DNA from: an uncultured Sulfurimonas sp.
Lineage (GTDB): Bacteria; Campylobacterota; Campylobacteria; Campylobacterales; Sulfurimonadaceae
Reading direction: 5' to 3'
NCBI RefSeq assembly: GCF_963662755.1
Contig: NZ_OY759725.1
Location: 620,001 to 684,000 of the forward strand
Length of the DNA stretch: 64,000 bases
Positions 54,301 through 64,000 of this stretch are shown here, in pieces. How positions within the stretch are numbered: position 1 is the first letter of the stretch; each line of letters begins with the position of its first letter. Position numbers and translations under genes: made by a program. The notes under the pieces were generated by a model. The model had not been told where the DNA came from and searched no databases. It worked only from the letters and a program-made list of their open reading frames with translations.

Positions 54301-55724
54301 TATTTTCCTTGTATTTTTTGGATTGTTTTTGTTGTACTTTTGCCATTAACAAAATCAACAAGCTTCAACTCCATAGCAAATTCAGTTCCAACAACATCTT
54401 TTCCTTTATAGTCTCCACCTTTTACAAGAGTGTCTGGCGCTATCATTTTTATAAGATTATAAGGTGTGTCTTCTTCAAAAGGAACAACATAATCAACAGC
54501 CTCTAAAGCTGCCAATATATAAGCTCTATCTTGTGCAATATTTACAGGACGGCTTGGACCTTTGAGTCTTGAAACTGACTCATCAGAGTTTAATCCAACT
54601 ATTAAAATATCCCCAAAACTTTTTGCTTCTTGTAAGTACTTTACATGACCAACATGTAAAATATCAAAACATCCATTTGTAAATACTACTTTTTTACCGC
54701 TCTTTTTGCAACGCTCTACAATCATCTCTATATCGTTAAAACTTTTAATATGAGCATCTGAAGTACTTTTATGCAAAGTTGCTTCATACTCCTCTATCTC
54801 ACTAAGAGTAACTGTTGCAGAACCAATTTTACCAACTACTACTCCAGCAGCAAGATTTGCAAAAGATGCTGTCTCTTCAATAGTTTTTCCAGCACTAAGC
54901 GCAAAAGCAATAGATGCTATAACAGTATCACCTGCTCCAGTTACATCAAATACCTCTTTAGCTACAGTTGGGAATCTTTTAACTTGTGTATCATAAGTAG
55001 CTATACCACCCTCAGAAAGCGTTATTAAAGATATATTTAAATCTATCTCAGTTTTTAACTTAAGTAGAGCTTCTTTAAGAGATGCATCATCTTTTATATC
55101 TATTTTTGTAGCTAATATAGCCTCTTTCTTATTTGGTGTTAAAAGGTAAGAACCTTTATATTTTGAAAAATCAACTCCCTTTGGATCAACCAAAACTTTA
55201 ACACCATTTTTATTAGCAAGAGAAATAACACATTGACATAATTCATCAGTTAAAACTCCTTTTCCATAATCAGAAAGTATCACTGCATCATAAGTAGATA
55301 TATATTTTGAAATTGAGTTTATTATATTTTTAACAGATTCACTTTTGATTTCATCTTTGCTCTCTTTGTCGTATCTCAATATCTGTTGGCTAACAGCAAT
55401 TATGCGACTCTTTTTAGAAGTTTTTCGACCTTTTTGAACTATAAGGTTTGAGCTATCTACATTAATGCTTTGTAGCATCTCTTTAAGTTCTTCACCATTG
55501 TCATCATCACCTATAACACTGCTAACGCTAACCTCTGCGCCAAGAGCTTTTAGGTTATTTATAACATTACCAGCTCCACCAAGAACCGTTGTCTCTTTAG
55601 CAATATCTACTACTTGAACAGGTGCTTCAGGAGAGATTCTCTCACAACTACCCCAAAGGTAATGATCTATCATTAAATCACCCACTACTAATATCTTTGG
55701 AGTAAAGTTTTTAAGAACTTTCAT
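54300..55724 (-). CDS. hldE: Bifunctional heptose-7-phosphate kinase / heptose-1-phosphate adenylyltransferase
   Basis: A 474-residue cytosolic enzyme. The N-terminal PfkB-like kinase (to about residue 320; VVGDLMIDHYLWGSCERISPEAPV and DVTGAGDTVIA) phosphorylates D-glycero-beta-D-manno-heptose-7-phosphate. The C-terminal nucleotidyltransferase (VFTNGCFDILHVGHVKYL, then GLNSDESVSRLKG) makes ADP-heptose. Both domains are intact. It starts one base from the hldD stop. Confidence 0.96.
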   Translation of the reverse strand: MKVLKNFTPKILVVGDLMIDHYLWGSCERISPEAPVQVVDIAKETTVLGGAGNVINNLKALGAEVSVSSVIGDDDNGEELKEMLQSINVDSSNLIVQKGRKTSKKSRIIAVSQQILRYDKESKDEIKSESVKNIINSISKYISTYDAVILSDYGKGVLTDELCQCVISLANKNGVKVLVDPKGVDFSKYKGSYLLTPNKKEAILATKIDIKDDASLKEALLKLKTEIDLNISLITLSEGGIATYDTQVKRFPTVAKEVFDVTGAGDTVIASIAFALSAGKTIEETASFANLAAGVVVGKIGSATVTLSEIEEYEATLHKSTSDAHIKSFNDIEMIVERCKKSGKKVVFTNGCFDILHVGHVKYLQEAKSFGDILIVGLNSDESVSRLKGPSRPVNIAQDRAYILAALEAVDYVVPFEEDTPYNLIKMIAPDTLVKGGDYKGKDVVGTEFAMELKLVDFVNGKSTTKTIQKIQGK

Positions 55725-56731
55725 TATTTAACTTCTGCTTCGTAAACTCTTTTTATCTCACCAACATATGATTTTATTGCATCTTCCATTTCAAATCTTG
55801 GCTCATAGCCTAAAGCTTCTCTTGTAGTTGCTATATCTGCTTCTGTATGAAACTGATAACTACCGATAAAAGGATTTGGAATATATTCGCAATTTAATGA
55901 TGTGCCTAACTCTTTTTGTAAAATATCTACTATATCTTGAAAACTTCTAGCCTTACCAGTTCCAACGTTATAGATGCCACTTGTCTTTGGTTGCATAGCT
56001 TTTATGTTAGCCTGAACGATATCTTCTATATATATAAAATCTCTAAGAATTTTATCACTATCTTGAAAAAGCTTAGGATTTTTTCCGGCTAATATTTGAT
56101 GTCCAAATTGAAGTACCATAGATGCAGTACTATTTTTAAAATACTCACCTGAACCATAAACATTAAAATATCTAAGTCCAACTATAGAAATATCACACTC
56201 TTTCATATATTCACGACTTAAATTATCCATGCTAAGTTTAGAAAAACCATAAACATTTTGAGGAGCTTCTCTTCCTACTCGTTGAGGAGACTCAGCATTT
56301 CCATACGTTGCAGCCGAAGATGCATATATCATATTTGCATCATGTCTAATCGCTAATTCTAGTAAATCTCTATAAGCGTTTACATTTGTTTTTATCATAA
56401 GGTCTTGTTCTTGTGCAGTAGTGTCAGATATAGCTGCTTCATGAAAAATATAATCAAACTTATAATTTACTTCTAAATCAAGTAACAAGTCTTTATCATT
56501 GATATCTCCACTAATAATTTCGCCATTAAAACCAATAAGATTTTTAAAATGACCAAAACTTTTTAGATTGCCATTTGAAAGTGTTTCTCCACTTCTAAAG
56601 CTATCTAAAACCACTACTTTTGCATCTGGATGATTATTTTGAAAGTAAAAAGCTAAGTTTGAACCTATAAAACCTGCCCCACCTGTTATTAAAATTGTTT
56701 TGTTTTTTAAGTCATCTTTTATGTATCTCAT
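55724..56731 (-). CDS. hldD: ADP-L-glycero-D-manno-heptose 6-epimerase
   Basis: A 335-residue SDR enzyme that converts ADP-D-glycero- to ADP-L-glycero-manno-heptose, the donor for WaaC and WaaF. NAD(P) motif ITGGAGFIGSNLAFYF near residue 15, EAAISDTT, VYGFSKLSMDNL (YxxxK-equivalent) near 160 and RYFNVYGSGEYFK. First gene of the hldD-hldE-yfaZ operon, divergent from the cytochrome c gene. Confidence 0.96.
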   Translation of the reverse strand: MRYIKDDLKNKTILITGGAGFIGSNLAFYFQNNHPDAKVVVLDSFRSGETLSNGNLKSFGHFKNLIGFNGEIISGDINDKDLLLDLEVNYKFDYIFHEAAISDTTAQEQDLMIKTNVNAYRDLLELAIRHDANMIYASSAATYGNAESPQRVGREAPQNVYGFSKLSMDNLSREYMKECDISIVGLRYFNVYGSGEYFKNSTASMVLQFGHQILAGKNPKLFQDSDKILRDFIYIEDIVQANIKAMQPKTSGIYNVGTGKARSFQDIVDILQKELGTSLNCEYIPNPFIGSYQFHTEADIATTREALGYEPRFEMEDAIKSYVGEIKRVYEAEVK

Positions 56732-56808
56732 CTACTCATCCACACCTTAGTTATTTTAATAAAATGATACACTATAATTCATTAACATGAATTTAAGACT
56801 CAAATCAC

Positions 56809-56814
56809 TATAAT
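56809..56814 (+). promoter_or_regulatory. Predicted -10 box of the cytochrome c gene
   Basis: TATAAT 30 bases before the ATG at 56845, with AAGGAAAA as ribosome-binding site in between. A second TATAAT at 56773-56778 could be an alternative start. Confidence 0.5.
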
Positions 56815-56844
56815 TGTTTCGAAAATTAATCTTAAGGAAAAAAA

Positions 56845-57132
56845 ATGAAAAAAATCGTGATCGCTTCAATCGCTACTTTAGCACTAGCAACAGCTTCAAT
56901 GGCAGCAGTAAATGGAAAAGCTTGTACTTCTTGTCATGGTGCGGACTGGTCTAAAAAAGCTCTTGGTAAATCTAAAGATGTTTCTCAAATGACTCATGCT
57001 GAAATCGCAACTTCTCTTAAGGGGTACAAAGATGGTAGTTACGGTGGTCCAATGAAAGGTCTTATGAAAGGTCAAGTAGCTAAATATTCTGATGCAGATT
57101 TAGAAGCTTTTGCTCAAACAATAGGTAAATAA
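56845..57132 (+). CDS. c553-type monohaem cytochrome c
   Basis: A 95-residue periplasmic electron carrier with a signal peptide to about residue 20 (ASMAA). The haem site is C27-T-S-C30-H31, and the distal Met ligand is in GGPMKGLMKG near residue 68-73. It is the right size for the c553 cytochromes that deliver electrons to cbb3 oxidase in Campylobacterota, and the cbb3 assembly genes ccoS and ccoI lie directly downstream on the other strand. Confidence 0.93.
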   Translation: MKKIVIASIATLALATASMAAVNGKACTSCHGADWSKKALGKSKDVSQMTHAEIATSLKGYKDGSYGGPMKGLMKGQVAKYSDADLEAFAQTIGK

Positions 57133-57143
57133 TTTATCTTAGG

Positions 57144-57168
57144 GTTGCCTCTTTGGGCAACTTATATT
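57144..57168 (+). terminator. Terminator of the cytochrome c gene
   Basis: GTTGCC and GGCAAC pair around a six-base loop, followed by TTATATT. It lies 12 bases after the cytochrome stop, in the convergent gap with ccoS. The T-tract is short. Confidence 0.5.
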
Positions 57169-57182
57169 AAGACTTGAAAACT

Positions 57183-57398
57183 TCATTCTGGTCTATAATT
57201 TTTTCTCAAAGCTTCTTTTTTCTTTTCTTGTTTTATAGCATCATTTAACTCATCTTCACCATCAAATTTTGTAGCATTTAAGAACTTTTCTTCATCATCG
57301 AATTGTCCATTTTTTATAGCCCAAAGAAAAGCAAAAAGTGCGACTGCACCTAGAAATATAGAAGCCCCAAGCATCATTGCTATTACCCACGTATCCAT
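57183..57398 (-). CDS. ccoS: cbb3-type cytochrome oxidase assembly protein CcoS
   Basis: A 71-residue protein with one membrane helix (MDTWVIAMMLGASIFLGAVA and on to residue 27) followed by WAIKNGQFDDEEKF, the CcoS hallmark GQFDD. It is needed for haem and copper insertion into cbb3 oxidase. The polar tail of about 35 residues is longer than in many homologues. It follows ccoI by 14 bases. Confidence 0.92.
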   Translation of the reverse strand: MDTWVIAMMLGASIFLGAVALFAFLWAIKNGQFDDEEKFLNATKFDGEDELNDAIKQEKKKEALRKNYRPE

Positions 57399-57412
57399 TT
57401 AAACTCCATTTA

Positions 57413-59821
57413 TTAGTTTGTTTTCCATTTATATCTTATTCTCATAGAGTTACCTACAACTAAAAGAGAACTTACAGACATTGATATTGCTGCAACAAGA
57501 GGGATAACATATCCTGCCATTGCAAGGGGAATTGTTATAGCATTATAAGCTAATGATATAAATAAATTTTGTTTGATAAGTCCATAAGTTGTTCTACTTA
57601 TTTTAAAAGCATCTTGAAGGGATTTTAAAGAATCATTTAGCAATACTACATCGCTAATTTCAACAGCTATATCACTACCACTACCCATAACTATTCCTAT
57701 ATCAGATGATGATAATGCCAATATATCATTAACACCATCTCCTACCATTACAATAGTTCTATCTTCTTTGTGAAGATCTTCTATATACTTTGCTTTACTT
57801 TGTGGTGTTTGTTCATAAATAAATTCATCTATACCAACTTGTTGTGCTACTTTTTTTGCTATATATTTATTGTCACCTGTAAGCATAACTACTTTTATAT
57901 TTCTATTTTTAAGTGCATCTACAAGTTCTTTAGCTCCATCTTTTATCTTATCACTTAGTTCATAAATAGCCACCAGTTCTCTATTAACAACATAATAAAA
58001 AAGACTGTTATCTGATGTAAACTCCATATTTATGTCATTTTGTTCTAAGAGTTTTAGATTACCACCAAGTATTTCCATATCTCCGCACTTAGCTTTTATT
58101 CCTGCTGCTTGAACTTGTGAAAACTCATCAAACACTATTTCTTTAAGAAATTTTTCTTCTTGAAGCAAGTGCTTACTTATACCTAAGGATATTGGATGTT
58201 TTGATAATTTAGTAAGTGAATATAATAATTCTTTATCAAACTCTTTGTAAATATGTGTTTGAATTACTTCAGGTTTTCCGATAGTTATTGTTCCAGTTTT
58301 GTCCAAAACCAAAGTGTCAGCTTTAGCCATTGTCTCCAACTGAGCAGCTTCTTTAAATAAAATTCCTTTAGTAGCACCTAAACTAAGTCCTACCAATGTT
58401 GCGACAGGGGTAGCAAGAGCCAAAGCACAAGGACATGCTATGACTATAACAGATATACCTATCATAAATGAAGTCTCAAAACTATTATTCATCAACAACC
58501 AAACTAAAAAAGTTAAAAAAGAAAGAATTAAAATTGTAGATGAAAAATGTTCTGATAGTCTGTTTGCCATCTGCTGTATTTTTGGTTTTTTATTTATTGC
58601 TGATTCTAATAAAGTTACCAAATTTGACAAAGTAGAATGTTTAAAATCTTTAGAAGCTACAAAGTGTATATCAGCATCTATACTAGTCGTTCCACTAATC
58701 ACAAAATCTCCAGTTTTTTTATAGACTGGATTACTCTCTCCTGTTAGATTAGATTCATCAAATGAACCTTCTCCTTTAACTATTTCTCCATCTAAAAGAA
58801 CTCTTTCCCCAGATGCAATAACAACCCTATCTCCAACTTTTACATTTTCAAGTTTACACTCTACTATATTACCATCAACGACTAATTTTACTTCATTTGG
58901 TATATGTTTACCTATGATATCCAAAGTATCTGCAGCATTTTTTTTACTTAAAACTTCTAAAAACTTACCAATCAAAACAAAAGTAATAATCATACTTACA
59001 GAATCAAAATATGCTTCGCCATGCTCAACTATTGTAATATATATAGAGTATATATAAGTAAGTGAAGCTCCCGTTGCAACAAGAAGATCCATATTTACTA
59101 CTTTAGTTTTTAATCCATAATATGCACCTCTGAAAAAGACCCAGCCACTATAAAATAAAACAGGAGTAGCTAAAATCCCCTCTGCGATATTTAAAATTGT
59201 TTTTATATCTTGAGTTATACCACTAAAGTATCCCGCATATTGAGCTACAGCAATCCACATAATATTCATAGATGCAAAGATAGCAACAGCCATTTTTAAA
59301 TAGTATGATTTTCTCTCTTTATTTGCGTGTGTCTCTTGGATAGATGCATCATAAGCAAATGCATTGTATCCAATAGAACGAATCATATCTATTATACTTG
59401 ATAGTTTTACAACATCATCAGACCAAACAATAGTAGCTTTATTATTAGTAAAGTTGATATTGGCTTCAATAACTCCATCCATTTTATGTAAAGCTTTTTC
59501 ATTTAACCACACACAAGCTGAACAATGAATTCCTTCTATGATTAAAGAGACTTCACTAAAACCATCACTATTAGTTTTAACAAATGCATCTCTAAATGCA
59601 TCAGAATTAAAAGTAGAAGAGTCTTCAAATTTTTCATTTGGAGGTGCTAGTTTAGTATTTTTAGTTTTTTCATAAAAACTATCAAGCCCTTCATCACTAA
59701 GTAACTTGAACACACCCTGGCATCCCTTACAACAAAAATAATGATTATTATCTTTTATCATAACAGATGTATCAAATTCTAAATGGCAATGACTACATGC
59801 TACCTTATCAGACAAGTTCAA
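57413..59821 (-). CDS. ccoI: Copper-exporting P-type ATPase CcoI (cbb3 oxidase assembly)
   Basis: An 802-residue P1B ATPase. The N-terminus has a cysteine-rich region (CSHCHLEF and FCCKGCQGVF) typical of CcoI/FixI, then an HMA domain with GIHCSACVW near residue 95, six to eight helices with the CPCALALATP copper site near 465, TGES (actuator) near 363, DKTGT phosphorylation motif near 507, KHPIS (HP) near 540 and GDGVND near 696. It delivers copper to cbb3 oxidase. It overlaps the asparaginase-like gene by 14 bases and is followed by ccoS. Confidence 0.94.
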   Translation of the reverse strand: MNLSDKVACSHCHLEFDTSVMIKDNNHYFCCKGCQGVFKLLSDEGLDSFYEKTKNTKLAPPNEKFEDSSTFNSDAFRDAFVKTNSDGFSEVSLIIEGIHCSACVWLNEKALHKMDGVIEANINFTNNKATIVWSDDVVKLSSIIDMIRSIGYNAFAYDASIQETHANKERKSYYLKMAVAIFASMNIMWIAVAQYAGYFSGITQDIKTILNIAEGILATPVLFYSGWVFFRGAYYGLKTKVVNMDLLVATGASLTYIYSIYITIVEHGEAYFDSVSMIITFVLIGKFLEVLSKKNAADTLDIIGKHIPNEVKLVVDGNIVECKLENVKVGDRVVIASGERVLLDGEIVKGEGSFDESNLTGESNPVYKKTGDFVISGTTSIDADIHFVASKDFKHSTLSNLVTLLESAINKKPKIQQMANRLSEHFSSTILILSFLTFLVWLLMNNSFETSFMIGISVIVIACPCALALATPVATLVGLSLGATKGILFKEAAQLETMAKADTLVLDKTGTITIGKPEVIQTHIYKEFDKELLYSLTKLSKHPISLGISKHLLQEEKFLKEIVFDEFSQVQAAGIKAKCGDMEILGGNLKLLEQNDINMEFTSDNSLFYYVVNRELVAIYELSDKIKDGAKELVDALKNRNIKVVMLTGDNKYIAKKVAQQVGIDEFIYEQTPQSKAKYIEDLHKEDRTIVMVGDGVNDILALSSSDIGIVMGSGSDIAVEISDVVLLNDSLKSLQDAFKISRTTYGLIKQNLFISLAYNAITIPLAMAGYVIPLVAAISMSVSSLLVVGNSMRIRYKWKTN

Positions 59822-60290
59822 ATTTCCCTAAAGCTCTATTTTTAATTATATTTTTATAAGACTCTAAAAAACCATTCATGCAAATATACACACCAAATTC
59901 CGAATTTGATTTTGCAAAACCCATAGCCATACCAAGATTAAAACTTGATTCAATATTATCTATTTCAAATGGCTTCATTGAACCGGTTAATATAATTTTT
60001 CTATCTTCAAAAATTTCTGATAAAAATTCAGCAGTAATGTGCATGGTATCAGTACCATGAACAATAATAAATGTGTCATCTGTGGACTCCATTATAATAC
60101 TTGCTAGCATTTTTCTATCATTAATATCCATATCAAGACTGTCTTTATATACAACTCCAGCTAAATTATAATCAAAATTCACACTAGCTAATATTCTTTG
60201 AATAACTTCATTATCATAAGGTACTTCTAACTCACCATTAATTGGGTTATATCTTTTATTAAAAGTACCCCCACTATTAAGTATTAACAC
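59808..60290 (-). CDS. Single-domain L-asparaginase-like protein
   Basis: A 160-residue protein equal to only the N-terminal domain of type I/II asparaginases (about 330 residues). The catalytic positions of that domain are present: T9 in NSGGTFNKRY, T80-D81 in IVHGTDTMH and K106 in LTGSMKPF. The C-terminal domain, which closes the active site in dimers, is absent. The stop is real, since ccoI starts just before it with a 14-base overlap. It overlaps gmhB upstream by 14 bases. Either a small family with its own activity or a binding protein. Confidence 0.78.
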   Translation of the reverse strand: MLILNSGGTFNKRYNPINGELEVPYDNEVIQRILASVNFDYNLAGVVYKDSLDMDINDRKMLASIIMESTDDTFIIVHGTDTMHITAEFLSEIFEDRKIILTGSMKPFEIDNIESSFNLGMAMGFAKSNSEFGVYICMNGFLESYKNIIKNRALGKFELV

Positions 60291-60798
60291 TGTATATATC
60301 CTCTAAATGTGAAACTATTTTTGTAGCTTGTGAACTAGTGACCAAACTATTAACATCAAATAAATATGAAGTAGTTAAACCTGCTCTTATACCAGCAATA
60401 ATATCTCTCTCTTTATCACCGATAATTATTGAATTTTTCAAATCTATATCAAACTCCTTACTAGCTTCAAAAAGCATACCAGGATTAGGTTTTCTACAAG
60501 CACATACACCTGATATATCTGGATGATGAGGGCAATAATAAACCTTTTTAATATTAATATTTTTTTGTAAAAATTTTTTTATCATCCAATTAGTTAATTT
60601 TTTAAAATCTTTATCACTGTAATAATCTCGAGCAATACCAGATTGATTAGTTACTATAATAATTATATAACCTAACTTTTGAAAATAAGCACATAAATCA
60701 AATATACCATCTATAAATTCAAAATCCTCTATTTTATAGAGATAATCTTTTTCAATATTAACAACACCATCACGATCAAGAAAAAGCGCTTTAACCAT
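60277..60798 (-). CDS. gmhB: D-glycero-beta-D-manno-heptose-1,7-bisphosphate 7-phosphatase
   Basis: A 173-residue HAD phosphatase: LFLDRDGVVNIEKDYLY holds the Asp nucleophile pair, then VTNQSGIARDYYS, a zinc loop YYCPHHPDISGVCACRKPNPGM near residue 95 and IGDKERDIIAG. It removes the 7-phosphate before adenylylation by HldE. It lies 6 bases after gmhA. Confidence 0.93.
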   Translation of the reverse strand: MVKALFLDRDGVVNIEKDYLYKIEDFEFIDGIFDLCAYFQKLGYIIIIVTNQSGIARDYYSDKDFKKLTNWMIKKFLQKNINIKKVYYCPHHPDISGVCACRKPNPGMLFEASKEFDIDLKNSIIIGDKERDIIAGIRAGLTTSYLFDVNSLVTSSQATKIVSHLEDIYSVNT

Positions 60799-60804
60799 AT
60801 GATA

Positions 60805-61392
60805 CTAGTTTACACCATTAGCAAATATCTCTTTTTCTATAATATCACAAATTATATGACCTATCAAAATATGAGATTCCTGGATTCTAGGAGTAGAATC
60901 AGATGGAACAATAATGGCATAATCTGCTATTTTAGCCATTTCACCGCCATCTCGTCCAACTAAAGCTACAGTAGTTATATCTTTTTCTTTTGCACTATTA
61001 AATGCATTAATAATATTTTTAGAATTACCAGAAGTTGAGATACCAATAAAAATATCTCCATTTTGCCCCATTCCCTCAAGTTGACGAGAAAAAACTTTAT
61101 CATAACCATAATCATTTCCAATTGCAGTTAAATTTGAAGTATCAGTTGTAAGAGATAAAGAAGGTAAAGAAGGTCTATCAAAGCCATATCTTCCAACTAA
61201 TTCAGCAGCAATATGTTGTGCATCTGCAGCACTACCTCCATTGCCTGCTAAAATTGTTTTGTTTGAACCTCTGTATAATTCAACACAAAGTTGAGAAACT
61301 TCCAAAATTTTATTTAATAACTCATCATTTTCGTAGATAGCTTGTTTAGTTTCATAAGATTTTTTAATTTGATTTTTTATATAATTTTTCAT
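60805..61392 (-). CDS. gmhA: Phosphoheptose isomerase
   Basis: A 195-residue SIS-domain enzyme that converts sedoheptulose-7-phosphate to glycero-manno-heptose-7-phosphate, the first heptose step. It has AGNGGSAADAQHIAAELVGRY near residue 50, LTTDTSNLTAIGNDYGYDKVFSRQLE and GISTSGNSKN. First gene of gmhA-gmhB-asparaginase-ccoI-ccoS and 128 bases after the 5S gene on the same strand. Confidence 0.95.
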   Translation of the reverse strand: MKNYIKNQIKKSYETKQAIYENDELLNKILEVSQLCVELYRGSNKTILAGNGGSAADAQHIAAELVGRYGFDRPSLPSLSLTTDTSNLTAIGNDYGYDKVFSRQLEGMGQNGDIFIGISTSGNSKNIINAFNSAKEKDITTVALVGRDGGEMAKIADYAIIVPSDSTPRIQESHILIGHIICDIIEKEIFANGVN

Positions 61393-61520
61393 ATAACATC
61401 CTAAAATAATATATGAAATAATACCATAATATTAGTTGCATAAAAGTTCCAAAAAGAAAAACAAAAAAAATTTATAAAAAAAGTTAAGAAGTGATAAAGA
61501 AATAAAAGTAAGAAATGATC

Positions 61521-61638
61521 AACTAGGCAGCGACCTACGTTCCCACACCTGAAAGGTGCAGTATTATCAGCGATGAGAGGCTTAGCTTCTGGGTTCGGAA
61601 TGGAGCCAGGCGTTTCCCTCTCTCTATAGCCACCTAGA
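61521..61638 (-). rRNA. rrf: 5S ribosomal RNA
   Basis: About 118 nt on the minus strand. It contains GCTCCATTCCGAACCC-like loop sequence and paired ends TCTAGGTGGC and GCTGCCTAGT. It lies 197 bases after the 23S 3' end with no tRNA between. Ends are accurate to a few bases. Confidence 0.92.
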
Positions 61639-61835
61639 CAATCACATATCAATATATCATACATAAAGCAGATATACTCAAATATGATTGTAAGAGTCAA
61701 TCGATTGAGTGTTTAATGAGAATACTCATTAAAGTATATTTGTTAAAGTCAACAATGTTCTAAATAACTCTATGTATATGTTATATACACTAAACAAGGT
61801 AGTGAACGAATTGTAATTCTAATTAAAGAATATGT
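61639..61835 (-). other. 23S-5S spacer
   Basis: An AT-rich spacer of about 197 bases. I see no tRNA and no gene. Repeated ATTAAAG and ATATAC motifs are probably processing stems. Confidence 0.6.

Positions 61836-64000
<2,165 letters not shown>

Noticed and set aside
61401..61700. 99-codon minus-strand frame
   Set aside because: It runs through the 5S rRNA gene and has low-complexity ends, so it is a chance frame.

Overview
The window is low-GC DNA from a Campylobacterota (epsilonproteobacterial) chromosome, most likely a Sulfurimonas-type free-living sulfur or hydrogen oxidiser. That placement is inference. It rests on the AT-rich coding, the CcoS/CcoI pair beside a c553-type cytochrome, the UPF0323 lipoprotein next to a glutathionylspermidine-synthase-like protein, the hemN-FeS protein-lgt operon and the heptose gene set. 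No 16S rRNA is present to settle the genus.

Layout. (1) 1-8.4 kb is ordinary chromosome: the 3' part of carB, a Sua5/YrdC-like protein, a small membrane protein, a lipoprotein plus ATP-grasp pair resembling E. coli ygiB-ygiC, a class D (OXA-type) beta-lactamase and groES-groEL. (2) 8.5-14.15 kb is a compact integrated element of about 5.6 kb in the 3' end of a tRNA-Met(CAT) gene, bounded by 20-bp direct repeats. It carries a large tRNA-type integrase whose catalytic tyrosine position is phenylalanine, a small helix-turn-helix protein overlapping a second tyrosine recombinase with a complete catalytic set, and a RepL-like plasmid replication initiator. A perfect 48-bp inverted repeat brackets the second recombinase cassette, and an array of CGTTAACG palindromes lies beside its left copy. 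(3) 14.2-24.9 kb is housekeeping: a membrane protein, an HMA metal-binding protein, a TruC-like pseudouridine synthase, an RhlE-type helicase, a DUF2062 protein, lgt, an Fe-S reductase subunit, hemN, an MsbA-like exporter and a first LtaS-type phosphotransferase. (4) 24.9-45.6 kb is a surface polysaccharide region: an epimerase, the dTDP-rhamnose set rfbA-rfbC-(SGNH hydrolase)-rfbD-rfbB, an O-antigen polymerase/ligase, an MBOAT plus AlgJ/AlgX-like acylation pair, many GT2 and GT4 glycosyltransferases, a methyltransferase, a PIG-L deacetylase, a WaaP-like kinase, a GT9 enzyme and UDP-glucose dehydrogenase. (5) 45.7-53.6 kb is one tightly packed operon: two further LtaS-type proteins, a degenerate glycoside-hydrolase-like protein, a PAP2 phosphatase, a WaaF-like heptosyltransferase and an MnmC2-like FAD oxidoreductase. 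(6) 53.7-61.4 kb holds the heptose genes (hldE, hldD, gmhB, gmhA), a YfaZ-like outer-membrane protein, cytochrome c, ccoS-ccoI and a single-domain asparaginase. (7) 61.5-64 kb is a minus-strand rRNA operon: 5S, then the 3' part of 23S.

How the genes work together. Most of the window builds the outer membrane. ADP-heptose made by GmhA/GmhB/HldE/HldD feeds the GT9 heptosyltransferases. dTDP-rhamnose and UDP-glucuronate feed the GT2/GT4 enzymes. The polymer is assembled by the Wzy/WaaL-type protein and decorated by O-acylation, deacetylation, kinase activity and probably phosphoglycerol or phosphoethanolamine from the three LtaS-type transferases.

The strongest candidate for something undescribed is the element in the tRNA gene, where a RepL plasmid backbone, a nucleophile-less integrase and a second recombinase between perfect inverted repeats sit within 5.6 kb. 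The second is the LtaS/GH-like/PAP2 envelope operon.
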